Origin: Elmis aenea
Taxonomy: Eukaryota > Arthropoda > Insecta > Coleoptera > Elmidae
Reading direction: 5' to 3'
Length of the DNA: 64,000 nucleotides
Assembly: GCA_947652605.1 (NCBI GenBank)
Contig: OX393576.1
Span: forward strand, 10,008,575-10,072,574
Shown here one piece after another: positions 33,513 to 44,689 of this stretch (its first letter is position 1; each line of letters starts with the position of its first letter). The notes beneath the pieces were generated by a model. That model saw nothing but the letters and a program-made list of their open reading frames with translations. It did no database searches and was not told the origin of the DNA. The position numbers were made by a program, and so were the translations under genes.

Positions 33513-34641
33513 GAATGCCTTACCCAATTAGTAGATTGTGTTTGTTTGGTGGAGGTGCCGAGTTATCAATATCAGAAATAATGAATTCTCTTTTAGTAGA
33601 CAAAATTGGTGGATCCAGCACCAATGATCAAAAATTTTACCAGCGGCATAATAATTTCTTTCGTCTTTATTGGAGTTTTGCTAATCAGAGCTTTCTGCCA
33701 AGCGTTGTGCATCAACTTTTGTGATTGGTTGTTTTCAGCACATTAAATTACATTTTTGGTTACGTTGTTGCGCACTTAAACATTATTTTAATGCAAAATT
33801 ATTCTTTACAGCGCTTACCTTACTGGGCCAACACCTTAAAGCGCCTTTTCCAAACTTATAACTGACTATTTGGACAGCTGAATTTTAAGTAGGTAGATTT
33901 AAGGACACAAAAAAATTAACTGGAATTTATTATGTCCACTATTGACCATAAACTGACACTTTAAGTCTTTTTATTTTAACGCGAGATTTAAAGTTAAAAT
34001 GAAGTTTAAATCGCATTTGAGTTACAAATAAAATGTTGCAAATTGCGATAATCTATTTCCTAAACGAGTTTCGTAAAGTTCTGCCGTAAAGTACTTCTTT
34101 CATAACATTATAGGTGAATGGGAGACCGAGCTGTTAAATAGGAAGATAGTTCAAGGGTAAAATTGACACAATTAAGACCCTATTGATATCGTTTTGGGTT
34201 GTCCTTGCCTGAAATATGGTAATTAAGCAAAATTACTGTACCGTCCAATAAACCCGGATAAAGGTGGGAATTAATTATTCTAATAATTTAATTAGGATAG
34301 GTAACATAACCGTTCCGTTTTTATAACTCTAGTAATTACAGTTTCACGAAAAGTTTTTTTTTTTTTAATGGATCGGTTTTAGTTAGCTTACTCACTGTTT
34401 AATTAGACTACCGGAAATGGACTTTAAACAGTTTTATTATGACTGGTTATTCAATGTCATTAACTAACGAATTTTCAATTGATCAAAGCATGAGATATTT
34501 AAGAATATCAACTATGAATTGCCTACAAATAAAAAGTTCACACTAAATTATATGTAAATTATTTGTCTTTTCAAATTAACAAAAAGTGGAACTACACCAC
34601 TTTCAAAACATTGTTTTTAAAATACATTTTTCTTCCAAATA
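33513..34641. other. no gene recognised
   Basis: AT-rich. The 69-codon plus frame (33515-33724) begins just after the minisatellite and has no known motif. A T-run lies near 34352. Nothing else. Confidence 0.4.
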
Positions 34642-36200
34642 TACAGGGTGGTCCAAATAGAAGAGCCACTATTGGGAACTCCTAAGCGACAAGAGCTACA
34701 AAGAGTTCAAATTAGACAAATTGTTTCCCTTTCTGAGACCTAATTAGTGATGCTTTAATTTTTTTTAAAGTTTCATCGCACTTTAGATAATAAACAAACG
34801 AAAATGGGCATTTTTAAATAATCGGTAATTACTCGGTTATACTTGATAGTACAACAATATTTTTCGGGAGATAGTTGCAGATTTTTTTATGCACTGTAAA
34901 ATGAAATAAATTTTGTTTTGAGCCTAAATATCAAAATAAATACATTACACCTTATCATATTAAAAAAAGGAAGAAAAGAACGCTTTTTCATGAGGCCATA
35001 GCTAACTTTGGTTTCCATTTTGAAAATGGAAGTGTGTAATTTATCTAAGAATTAAACAATATTGAAACAAATTAATGTTTTCATTTTACAGTGCGTAAAA
35101 ATCAACAACATTCTCCCCAAAAATATTTTTGTACCATCAAGTATAACCGATTTATAATCGATTTAAAAAAAATGCCCAATTTGATTTTTGTTTACAATCT
35201 AACGTGCATGGAACAGAAATAATATTAGATGATTTATTAAAAACAATAATGCCAAAAATATCTGATAACATCCCTTTTTTAAAGAAATATGTACACGATT
35301 TAATTTTGGGCGTTCCAAAATCCAAAGTCAATAAATAACATTTTAAACTTATTCAACAGTTACCATCCAAAAATTTAATTTACAGAAACAGATTATTCAA
35401 TAAATTTTTTAGAAGTCACCCTTTTCAGAGATAACAATAATGGTTCAATGTATACAAAAGCAAATCTAATCATGTCTAGAGCCCCTCAGATTTTAAACCA
35501 AAATCGTAGCGTAACGAAACAGCACAATCAAAAATTTTAACAGCACACGCCAGCACAAGGCTAGCACAACACATCTATCTAAAAAAAATGTTTAAATTAC
35601 TTGGTGGGGGGGCTATCATGTCTACAGCCCCTCCAATCTAAAAACAAAATTGTGGTGTAATGGAACCAGCACAATCAAAATTTTTAACAAAGCACGCCAG
35701 CACAAGACTAGCACAACATATCTGTCTTAAAAAAATGTTTAAATTACGTGGTGGGGGGGCTATCATGTCCACAGCCCCCCAAATTAAAATTGAATTTGTA
35801 GCCTAACGGAACTAGCACAATCAAAATTTTTAACAAAGCACGCCAGCACAAGGCTAGCACAACAAATCTGTCTAAAAAAAATGTTTAAATTACGTGGTGG
35901 GGGGGCTATCATGTCCACAGCCCCCCCAAATTCAAATTGAATTTGTAGCCTAACGAAACCAGCACAATTAAAAATTTTAACAAAGCACGCCAGCACAAGG
36001 CTAGCACAACCTTCTACATTAAAAAAAAAGTTACATTTCAAATGTGGGGGGGCCCAGGACATGGACCTATTTTGCGCGGCGTAGAACGTAGTAATGCCTC
36101 GACCAATCAACATAGAGAGATTATAATCTCTAGGAAAACGTGGCTTTACCGTTTACGAGATGCCAATAGTGGCCCTTCTACCTATGTGGACCACCCTGTA
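34642..36200. mobile_element. TACAGGGTGGTCC foldback with internal satellite
   Basis: 1,559 bp. The left end TACAGGGTGGTCCAAATAGA is followed by GAGCCACTATTGGGAACTCC. The right end mirrors it: GCCAATAGTGGCCCTTCTAC, then GGACCACCCTGTA. TA lies at both ends. 34642 to about 35225 is itself a palindrome (CTCGGTTATACTTGATAGTA near 34831 is mirrored near 35140). The right terminal repeat is displaced to 36110-36200 by about 0.9 kb that includes a 147-bp tandem array. Same subfamily as 48268-49000, 57800-58090 and 59288-59440. Confidence 0.85.
35460..36050. repeat. 146-147-bp tandem repeat, four copies
   Basis: The anchor ATCATGTCYACAGCCCC recurs at 35469, 35616, 35762 and 35908. Each unit continues with a GAATTTGTAGCCTAACGRAAC-like stretch, AGCACAATCAAAA, CACGCCAGCACAAGGCTAGC and a G-run of seven to nine. 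The last unit decays into GTGGGGGGGCCCAGGACATG. The 109-codon minus ORF (35784-36113) is open only because the unit is open in one frame. It lies inside the foldback element. Confidence 0.85.
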
Positions 36201-36724
36201 TATTTAAGTATATTAGCACCAGTGTACTATAAAAATCCCGGATTAGAATGTGGCTTGGATTACGACTAGTGTGGTGAAGATTAAATTTCCACAGCCCAAA
36301 CTAAATATTCGCTGGTGATGCGACTTTATGAAATTCACATGTTAATTGCATCGGAGCTAGGAGCTCGTGAGCTGTATTCCGTTAACAGCCAATTTATTGT
36401 TTAAAATGGAAATTGTGTTGTGGATGAACGTATCTCATTCACACAGACAATTCTGTTTCTCTTAGTTACCTAACAAACGTTAGCTTTATAATCCTGGAAT
36501 CGCGAAATTTAATTAGAATAAATTAATATTTTGATCTAAATTTGACTGGCGTCATGAATTTATAACAAGCTGAAACTGGTACGTTCGGGACATAAACTTT
36601 CTAGAACCTAGAAATTTAAATGCCGTTATGATAATTTCAATTATTTGGGAGCATATCCGTATTGGTGTAGATATACTTTTTTTTTGTTACATGCTTTTTA
36701 AAAAGCAATCAGTTGTTGTTTAAT
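36201..36724. other. no gene recognised
   Basis: AT-rich interval with a GC-richer patch near 36350 (GGAGCTAGGAGCTCGTGAGC). No gene or RNA is supported. Confidence 0.4.
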
Positions 36725-36786
36725 AGATTCATCTAGGAAGCTGGAAAATGGTAAAAATAAAAATAACAGAGCTTATATTTGCTGAC
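36725..36786 (+). pseudogene. RTE-type RT fragment, left half, split by an hAT-like element
   Basis: The plus strand reads IHLGSWKMVKIKITELIFAD, closely matching the 15410 copy (FHLGNWKMEKINITELMFAE). It stops inside motif C at the insertion of the element at 36787. The other half resumes at 37608 with DDMVTVAES. Confidence 0.8.
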
Positions 36787-37607
36787 CAGTGTTTGTCAAC
36801 GTTTTTGCGTTCATGTTCTCTTTTTTCATATTAAATTATTTGGCTGCCCCCTTTTACATATGAGTTTTTATTGCGCCCCTTTATTACCATAATATTTGTT
36901 TTTATTTTTTACACGTTCATTGACTAAATGTATTATTTTCAAGATATGTATTTTTAGTATATTTTTTCCTGATGTAAACTCAAAAATACATTGAAATCCG
37001 AAACTTTAAGGCTCACTAATAACCGAACCGGAACCGCAACAAAAAACGAAACGAACCGGCGCTTTTTCATGAACTGTGAACCGGAACTAAACATTTCATT
37101 TAAAAAAATCACAAAACCGCAAAACCGAACCGAACCGACTGGTGTGAACCGGTTAAAACCCTTTCAACCGATTCACACAACGGTTCGGTCCAATTATTTT
37201 TTTAATGACAAAGTAAATTTTTCATTTTAGTAATTTAGATTACATTTTACTAAAAATAAAAAAATTTCAACCAAACCAATTTATATGCATGGTTATCATA
37301 TTTTGCACTGAACCGGAACCGGAACTTAACTGTTGCCGCTGAACCGGTTTCCGATTCATTATAAAATAAAAACCGATGCTTCGAAACGTAAACCTTAAAA
37401 TTTATCGAACCGGTAACCGGAACTGAACCGTTATTCTTTGGGGTTCGGGTTTGGGTATAACTTATAGTATGTATGTATGCTGTAATTTTCGGTATGTGTT
37501 TTATGTTATTGTTTTTGTTGTTGTTACAATAAATATTTTTGCCCTCGGTTTTCACTTTTCTTCGCGCCCCTCCAAGAGGTTGTACCCCACAGGTTTGAGA
37601 ATCATTG
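36787..37607. mobile_element. hAT-like MITE inserted in RT motif C
   Basis: 821 bp. The left end CAGTGTTTGTCAAC and the right end GTTTGAGAATCATTG are imperfect inverted repeats of hAT type, with GCGCCCC patches inside both ends (36870 and 37564). The flanking 8-mers TTGCTGAC (36779-36786) and TCGTTGAT (37608-37615) match at five positions and differ only by C/T changes, a decayed 8-bp target duplication. Rejoining restores the FADDM motif of the RTE host. No transposase domain is seen. Confidence 0.75.
36995..37450. repeat. AACCGG/AACCG-rich insert inside the hAT-like element
   Basis: Two patches dense in AACCG, GAACCGG and CCGGTT (about 37020-37190 and 37310-37440) within an otherwise AT-rich element. 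Examples: TAACCGAACCGGAACCGCAA on the left, GAACCGGTAACCGGAACTGA on the right, and a reverse-oriented ACGGTTCGGT near 37180. The 79-codon plus and 101-codon minus ORFs here have the low-complexity content expected of the repeat and are not called as genes. Confidence 0.55.
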
Positions 37608-37675
37608 TCGTTGATGATATGGTTACAGTCGCGGAATCAGTTCTTGCTGATAAAAACATTAAATTATTGTTTTAA
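37608..37675 (+). pseudogene. RTE-type RT fragment, right half
   Basis: GATGATATGGTTACAGTCGC reads DDMVTVA, completing motif C from the left half at 36786, then degrades to a stop within about 60 bases. Confidence 0.7.
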
Positions 37676-39115
37676 TTTGGTTACTGTTCTTTCTTTGTAT
37701 ATGTCTGCGAGCTAATAATGTACAACTTAATTAGCTTTATATTACTTTGCAGTAAAAATAATAAAGAACCACCGATACCTAGATGCATTGTGCATTTCCT
37801 ATAAAACTTGCACCAAATGACCTAATAAAAATTTATACCTTTTTAATCTTGGCTGAGCTGAAGTTTTGTGAGATAAGGTTGAGCATATACTAAATACGAC
37901 TCTCATTTTATACTACGGCAAAGGACTAGCTTATCTTTAAATGCAATGCAGGTATATTTAAACAACATGAAAGATAAAAAAGTTAGTTTTAAACGATAAA
38001 CGACTTAACTTTAATACAATTTCAACTTTTGAAATTAAGATTTTTCATTACCGGTTTTGAATTTATTAAGAAATTTATGAAATCTTAGCGTTTAAGCTTT
38101 AGTAATTTTGAAGACATGTTTCTAATCTTGTTTGAATTAAAATATATATCTCTTAACATCAATTCTCGACGATATTTTAAAATTTGATGAAATAAAGAAC
38201 TTTGGAAAGATAAATAATACGTTAAACACAAAGAACTTTATTCAATTCAGAGCGAATTTAAAATTACATTACGTTATTGTGTTACAGTTTTATGCAGTTC
38301 CAGTAATAGTTAAATTAAATAAAGTCGCTATACAGCTTACAATTGATACATTGAATTATTCAATGTAACAGAAGAATTCTAACTGGCGGCGTTACAAACT
38401 TTGTTATTCTGCAACGTCCAACAATGAAAATTATATTTGGTTTCAGTTGTATTAAAAGTTTAAGAACGTGCAGCATGACCGCTTGTATATAAAACTTTAT
38501 TACTTTTCTAATAATACAAATTTCGCTTCCACGTACTTAAAAATAAAAACACCGCACATCTGGACTTGGAGGGTGAATATTTGATTTGAAAACTTTTTGG
38601 CCTTTCAGAATAAAAAGCTGGACGGTGCATTAAACATTACAATAGTGACCTTTGCCGTAAATTTTTCATTGGCTTTTGTGTATGAAAAAGATGAATCCGA
38701 AATTGGTAGGAATACGATCCTTTGTGTTCATTCCGCCCACGTATAATTTTCAACCCTTCAACAATGCTGCGGTTATTGATCTTTTTCAAGGTTGGGTCAC
38801 GAACTTATAGATTATCTTTATTTTCCATAAACTTACTCTACATGACATAACGATGTTCAAACAACTTTTGACTTGATTCGATACATTTTTCAATGATATA
38901 AGGGACTCACTTCAAACAACCGAATTTTGTTTCATTACATATACATTTCTAAATTACATAAACAAATATTAACTCATCTATTATAATCACAGTAGAATAA
39001 AAAAACATTGAATTATTATATTTACATGGAAAAATTAATTAGATTGTTTTACTCTTTCGGTTTCTACTGTTGAGTGTAAGACTGGTATTAAAAAAATACC
39101 TAGCAAACAAAAACA
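37676..39115. other. no gene recognised
   Basis: 1.4 kb of AT-rich sequence with a slightly richer patch at 38560-38800. No ORF over 60 codons, RNA gene or clear repeat. If the window is intronic, this is one of the longer stretches free of obvious transposons. Confidence 0.4.
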
Positions 39116-39119
39116 AGGA

Positions 39120-39700
39120 AATAAATTTTTGTGCGATCGTACTAGAAACAGTTGTTTGACGGACGCATAAAGTACTGTATTTCCGGCCCTATCCTTAGCA
39201 ACGGCCGAAAAAGACTTTTTCGGCCGCTACAGCGTACGAAAAAGATCATTTGCATTAAGCAGAACGGAAAGCACATGTGCGTGGCTGAATATAAGTTCAC
39301 TGAGACTATGGCTTCCCCGCTAAGGGTAGTGACGTAGAGGTCTTTAGGTTGTTAACTGTCAGGTAGTTTATAACCTAATATTTTCGTGTTGATACAGTTA
39401 CTGAATACTGTTCTATTGCTGTCAATTATACTATGTATTAATAAATAAATATATGATATGGTACACGTTATGTAATTAATAATGAATCAATGTTTAAATT
39501 TTTGAATAAAACATTACAATCGCACAAAAAAAGGTTATTTAAATTATGTACAGAATTATGCAAGTACGTTTCTACCGCTAACAGCATACGCCGTCATCTG
39601 TCAGTGACAGAATGTCATGTAGTTTCTAAGCTATATTTTTGAAAAATACTAAAAATTTAAATTGTTTTTAATTCGATCGCACAAAAAATGTAATATGCAC
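39120..39700. repeat. possible MITE with CGATCGCACAAAAA ends
   Basis: TTTTTGTGCGATCG at 39126 and its inverse CGATCGCACAAAAA near 39676 bracket about 560 bp, with a third related motif (AATCGCACAAAAAAAGG) near 39520. Just inside the left end is the hairpin GGCCGAAAAAGACTTTTTCGGCC (about 39203-39225). The ends match over only about 14 bp, so this is tentative. Confidence 0.4.
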
Positions 39701-39704
39701 CTCA

Positions 39705-39799
39705 GCCAAAACGTACTTTTTCGGCCATGCCTGTTTGCTGGCTTCGACTACGTCTCAGCCAGCAAACCAGACGCGGTTGAAAAAGTTACACGTTTTGGC
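39705..39799. repeat. 95-bp imperfect hairpin
   Basis: The left arm GCCAAAACGTACTTTTTCGG pairs with the right arm end ...GAAAAAGTTACACGTTTTGGC, with bulges. An inner 11-bp stem, GTTTGCTGGCT / AGCCAGCAAAC, closes a 13-base loop. The shape and size are like a microRNA precursor or a tiny foldback MITE. Related TTTTTCGGCC motifs occur at 39215, so derivation from the neighbouring repeat is likely. Confidence 0.5.
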
Positions 39800-39809
39800 C
39801 TTGATACAT

Positions 39810-40796
39810 AAATAACTATTATGTTTTATAAATTTTAAAAAAAAATTCGATAGAATCAAAAGATAGTATGAAAAGGCCAAAAATTAATAAGCAAGAGAAA
39901 CAATTGACACAATAAAAGCAATGCATGAAAATACCCCCCGCCCCCTAGCTGCATCACTGAAGGAGATAAAAAACAAGCGGTAGATGACTTGGGACTATAT
40001 AAAAAATATAAATAAATGTTGCATAAAAACATTGTTGTTTTGTAGTATAAAAAAGGTGCAAATCTGAAGAATGCTTGAGGATTTTAGTTTAAGCAAATCA
40101 TTGGTTGTTTTCCCAGCAACAAGCAACCGTTGCAATGAATTAATTCTCAAGATATCTCCGTCTTTACCGGCGAACTACAAATTGCACCTTGTTTCATACT
40201 CAAATTAATCTTGTACCACATGAACCGTGTAATCATAATTAAATAATTAGTGCTATGACTATCTGACTAACTCCATGTATAGCATAGCACACTTGCTCTA
40301 GTACACCAAAATATCCAATCAAACTTAATGATAGTTATTTTAAAAATAAAATCAAGCATTTAAAAAATAAGTGTATTATAATGAACACAAAAATATATGT
40401 TTTTTGAGAAATAAGTCATAAGATGGCATTAATTTTTTAGGTTCTTGTTTGATAATTCTGCATATTCAGAGCGTAAATTTAATCTTAAGAGGAGTTCGAT
40501 AATACGTCCTTTGTTTTCTATCCAGTTCTGTTATACGATAGATAAATGAAAACGCAAATATGATGGCGGTTTAGCAATATAAATTAATGCGGTAGAAATT
40601 AAAATAGTAATATTCGTTGAATTTTATATTAAAGCGCATCCAGTTCAATTTTAATTGTGTTAAAATTGCACACTAAATTCTATCGAGCGCATAGTTTAAC
40701 AATTCGACGCAATACGACGGGTAAAATACGATGATAATGTTGAGTTAATACAGCATGTAATCATACAAAATCAAACAACGTGTTAAATAATTATTA
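39810..40796. other. no gene recognised
   Basis: AT-rich flank of the young Jockey insertion. No ORF, RNA or repeat that I can support. The annotated open frame beginning at 40780 starts in this flank, not in the element. Confidence 0.4.
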
Positions 40797-42666
40797 CTTT
40801 ATGAAAATCATACAGAAAGCAGCATGGAAAAACACTCCGTTCATCACAGGGAAAACAAGGGAAAACAACTACCCAAAGGAAATTCGTGAGCTAATTGCTG
40901 AAAAAAGAAAAGCGCGTAAACGTTGGCAACGCACAAGAGCACCTACCGATAAGACAAGTTTAAATAATCTTAGTCAACAACTGAAGAGGGAGATACAGAA
41001 GTGCAAAAATGAAAGTTTTAGTACTTATATGAAAGGGCTATCGGCTGAAAAAAAGACGGAGTACTCACTATGGAGAGCTACGAAAAAACTGAAGAGACCA
41101 GCTTTACAAGTACCACCTATAAGGAGTGAAGAAGGTAGATGGGCGAAAAGCGATGAACATAAAGCTGAACTATTCGCAGATCACCTGGAACAAACATTTA
41201 AACCTAATGAACAATATACTCGTGAGAGTGTAAATAATACAGATCAGCTGCTGCTACCACGGGAGGGTGGGGAGGAGATCCCACTGGTAACACCAAAGGA
41301 GGTTGAGAATGACATCAAAAACAATATTAACTCGAGAAAAGCCCCAGGTTTCGACCTTATAACAGGTCTAACTCTCAAACAACTCCCTAGAAAGGGGATT
41401 GTAAAACTAACAAACCTAATAAACGCTACCTTTAGGCTGAAACACGTACCAAAAATCTGGAAAATAACAGAAGTAATAATGATCCAAAAGCAGGGAAAAC
41501 CACCACATGAAGTTACCTCGTATAGACCGATCTCGTTGCTACCCGTTATCTGCAAACTCTTTGAAAAATTGCTCTTAAAGCGAATGAAGATCATAATTGA
41601 AAGAAAAAATATCATACCAACTCATCAATTTGGATTCCGAGAGGAACACTCTACAATAGACCAAGTACACAGAGTCACAGATCTGATAGAAAAAGCTCTA
41701 GAAGAAAAGAAAATATGTGCTGCAATTTTCCTAGACGTCAAACAAGCTTTTGATAAGGTCTGGCATAAAGGGCTAATGATTAAACTGCAAACGTTATTAC
41801 CAGGGCAGTATTGCCAAATACTAAAATCCTATATCTCAGGAAGACTATTCAGAATAAAGCAGGGAAATTATTATTCCGGGCTCAAAGACATAAAAGCAGG
41901 CGTTCCTCAAGGAAGCGTGCTAGGGCCAGTTTTATACCTCTTATATACCCACGATATTCCACAAACTAACGGCACCACAATAGCAACGTTCGCAGACGAT
42001 ACCACAGTGTTAGCGGTAGAAGAAAACATCGTAGAAGCAACTAACAAGCTGCAGCAGGCCATAAACAAAATAAGCACATGGACAGAAAAATGGCGCATTA
42101 AGCTAAACGAAACGAAGTCGGTCCACGTCAATTTTACCAATCGTAAAACACATCACATCCCAATAAAAATTGGTGGCAACCGATTACCGCACTCAAACTC
42201 TGCAAAATACCTAGGAATGACACTGGATGCTAAGCTTCGATGGAGCGAACACGTGAAGAAGAAGAGAGAAGAACTAAACATAAAGTATAAAAAAATGAAC
42301 TGGCTTCTGGGAAGCAAATCCCAACTATCAATGCGAAACAAAACCTTAGTATATAACCAGATACTGAAACCGGTCTGGACTTATGGAGCACAGCTCTGGG
42401 GCTGTGCGAGTAAAAGCAATATTAAAATCATCCAAAAATTTCAGAACAAAGTGGTAAGGGGAATTGTAAATGCCCCATGGTACTGTCGAAACAATGATAT
42501 CCATAAAGACCTTGGAGCCAATCATGTTACCGAGGAGATTAAGAAATTAGCCAAGAAGCACGAGGACCGACTACACCGGCACGTCAACGTGGAGGTAGTA
42601 CAGCTTCTTGACAACGCTTCAATAGTGCGAAGGCTAAAACGAACTAAGCCGTTCGAACTTGTATAA
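40797..42666 (+). CDS. reverse transcriptase (ORF2, C-terminal part), Jockey-type
   Basis: An uninterrupted frame of about 620 codons. The open frame begins at an ATG at 40780 in flanking DNA; the element's own sequence starts near 40797, with a Met at 40801. The endonuclease domain is missing because of 5' truncation. Order: basic linker (KEIRELIAEKRKARKRW), KAPGFDLITGLTLKQLPRKG, YRPISLLPVICKLFEKLL, motif A FLDVKQAFDKVWHKG, motif B AGVPQGSVLGPVLYLLY, motif C ATFADDTTVLAV with the catalytic DD pair, RIKLNETKSVHVNF, KYLGMTLDAKLRW, TYGAQLWGC, and the C-terminal block ending RLKRTKPFELV. All RT catalytic residues I can check are present. Without an endonuclease or promoter it is not expected to move by itself. 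Confidence 0.92.
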
Positions 42667-42837
42667 GCTCGCTTGGTAGTGTAGTGTAGTGAAGTGGGCA
42701 GGCCAGGGACGTGCCCAAGTGGAAACCAGGAAATAGGACACACCGAGGGGAGGAGTTCTATTATTTGTAGTAACTAGTAGATTAAGATAGATTTAAGGTG
42801 CTCGTTAGTCAGTAGTAGCTTGACTAGTTGCATTTCA

Positions 42838-42873
<36 letters not shown>
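40797..42873 (+). mobile_element. 5'-truncated Jockey-type non-LTR retrotransposon, young
   Basis: The insertion has an intact partial ORF2, a 3' UTR of about 176 bp (42667-42842) and a 31-base poly(A) tail (42843-42873). AATTATTA occurs just before the element (40789-40796) and at the tail end (42872-42879), a likely 8-bp target duplication, though it partly merges with the A-run. The long pure A-tail and open frame mark the most recent retrotransposition in the window. Two older relatives, at 1503 and 9017, have unrelated 3' UTRs. Confidence 0.9.
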
Positions 42874-42875
<2 letters not shown>

Positions 42876-42879
42876 ATTA

Positions 42880-43670
42880 TTATGAACTGATTTAAACATT
42901 GATGTGTGCTGTAATATGATCGTCGTTTCGGGGCGAGAGTGATTTATGTTGTGTGCGATATGGCTGGATGATAAACGAGCGGGTGCGTTGAAAGTTAAAT
43001 GAGCGACACGGCCAACTGTTCGTTAGTCATGGTATCAATTTTTGCACGACTGTTTAACGCAGTCATATCTTAATAAAATGAGAAAAGGCGCGTTGAGTTA
43101 TGTTAACAATAAATTACGGAAACATGGATGGCCGGTGGAACGAGCTGGAACGAGTACAAAAGGGCGATTTAACTTCTAAACGGAACACGTTATTGAATCG
43201 TTTTAAAAGTTATGTGAATAATTAAAAATGTACATCATTCTCATACACAAAAATCAAAACGTTGTTGTAAAGAAATAATTATTGTACTAAAAATATTACA
43301 CACGAGTGCGTAATTGCTTTACAACTCGTGTTATGTAGCTTACTTTTTCTACGATCACATAATACCTACGATTTTAACGTTTTTTTTTGTCCAATTTACA
43401 CATATAATTACCTTTTCAATTTTGACGTAAGCCTACTTTGACATTTCTAGACAAGTGTGCGTTTTGCTTAACGTGCGTTATAACTCACTTACTAGGCATG
43501 CAGGAAGTTTGACGTGAGTCTTCTTTGTTCGTTTCTTTAAAAAACAGTGCTTTTTGCTTACCGTGCGTAAGAACCCACTTACTGTGCATGCAGGCTGTAC
43601 GGTAAGTCATTTACATTAGTGGTCGCAGAACATATAATTAATTAACTGAAATTAATATATAAATATATGG
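42880..43670. other. no gene recognised; imperfect 105-bp-spaced repeat
   Basis: No ORF. Two related blocks lie about 105 bp apart: TTTTGCTTAACGTGCGTTAT, CTCACTTACT and GGCATGCAGG near 43451, then TTTTGCTTACCGTGCGTAAG, CCCACTTACT and TGCATGCAGG near 43555. 42915-43170 is somewhat richer in GC. No function is assigned. Confidence 0.4.
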
Positions 43671-43679
43671 AGAGAGCTT

Positions 43680-44015
43680 CTTTTACAGGTCGTTAGGCCC
43701 ACAGCTCTGTGATTCCACTCTTTCACTTTTTTCTATTGTTGGCTTTGGTCTGCCAGTCTCTTATACCCTTTTCTATTAAGTCTGATAGAACTGCTTCAAT
43801 GCACCGTCTTCTCGGTCGACCTTTCATCTTCTTGTAATTTGGTATTTTCCAGGCGATCATTTTTGGTGTTCGTCCATCTGCCATTCTTTCGATATGACCC
43901 AGCCACTGTAATCTTTTCACTTTTATTGCTAAGTAAATTGCTGGTCCCCTATTAATCTCATAAATTTCCCTGTTTGTTCTTCTCTCATACCCTTGTTCTG
44001 TTTTCCTTCTTCCCT
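43680..44015 (-). pseudogene. RTE-type element 3' end
   Basis: The minus strand reads NREIYEINRGPAIYLAIKVK, then RLQWLGHIERMADGRTPKMI, KGRPRRRCIEAVLSDLIEKG and RDWQTKANNRKKVKEW, with stops only at the edges. This is the C-terminal WLGHI.RM...GRPR block typical of RTE-type elements. The 5' side is lost. Confidence 0.82.
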
Positions 44016-44689
44016 AAACTCTTCTAAGTAGGTTACTTTTGTTTTTAATTTTTTTCACTAAAAACTATTTTTTTTCTTCCACTAATTACCTCCATAATGC
44101 ATTCTAATTTATTTAACAGAATATGCATGAAATATGCATACTAATGTTCATGATCAACAAATCCCTCGAGTGCCGAGCGTAATTGCTAAAACAACACACT
44201 CGTCAAATTTAACGGATGGAGGATCAATGACAAAGGTTCATTTCCGTCAACGTTAGTTATATATAGCACAATAATTAGTAAAGTCGCAAGAGACGATCGG
44301 TATAATTCGCAATGAAAGAGGACTTTTTTTTTTCTAATTTCGTAGCTCGACTAAGAAAGATTGATATCGTCACAAATAATACATAACTTCCAAATAGTCA
44401 AACTTTATAGATCACTGAAGATTTTCATTACAGTCTGTCACAAATTTTTACAATTGCAATCAGCTTCTTGACGAATATTATGAATTTAATCATAGTTTAC
44501 CTGCTGCATTTTTATGTTTTTTCTTCCCGTTTATTAAAATTTCGTATTAGGGCATTAAAGATAAGATACAATTAATGTAAGATATTTTTTTCCGATTGCT
44601 TTTTCTACAATATGAAAGCATTAGACAGTACTTGGTACATACCTCGGCACAGCACAAAATAAGTACTTGTTAGAGACAAAAATGTAAAT
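44016..44689. other. no gene recognised
   Basis: AT-rich. A moderately richer patch lies at 44160-44260. Nothing else is supported. Confidence 0.4.

Noticed and set aside
35784..36113. 109-codon minus ORF with repeated residues
   Set aside because: It is the 147-bp tandem unit read in an open frame; repeat-derived.
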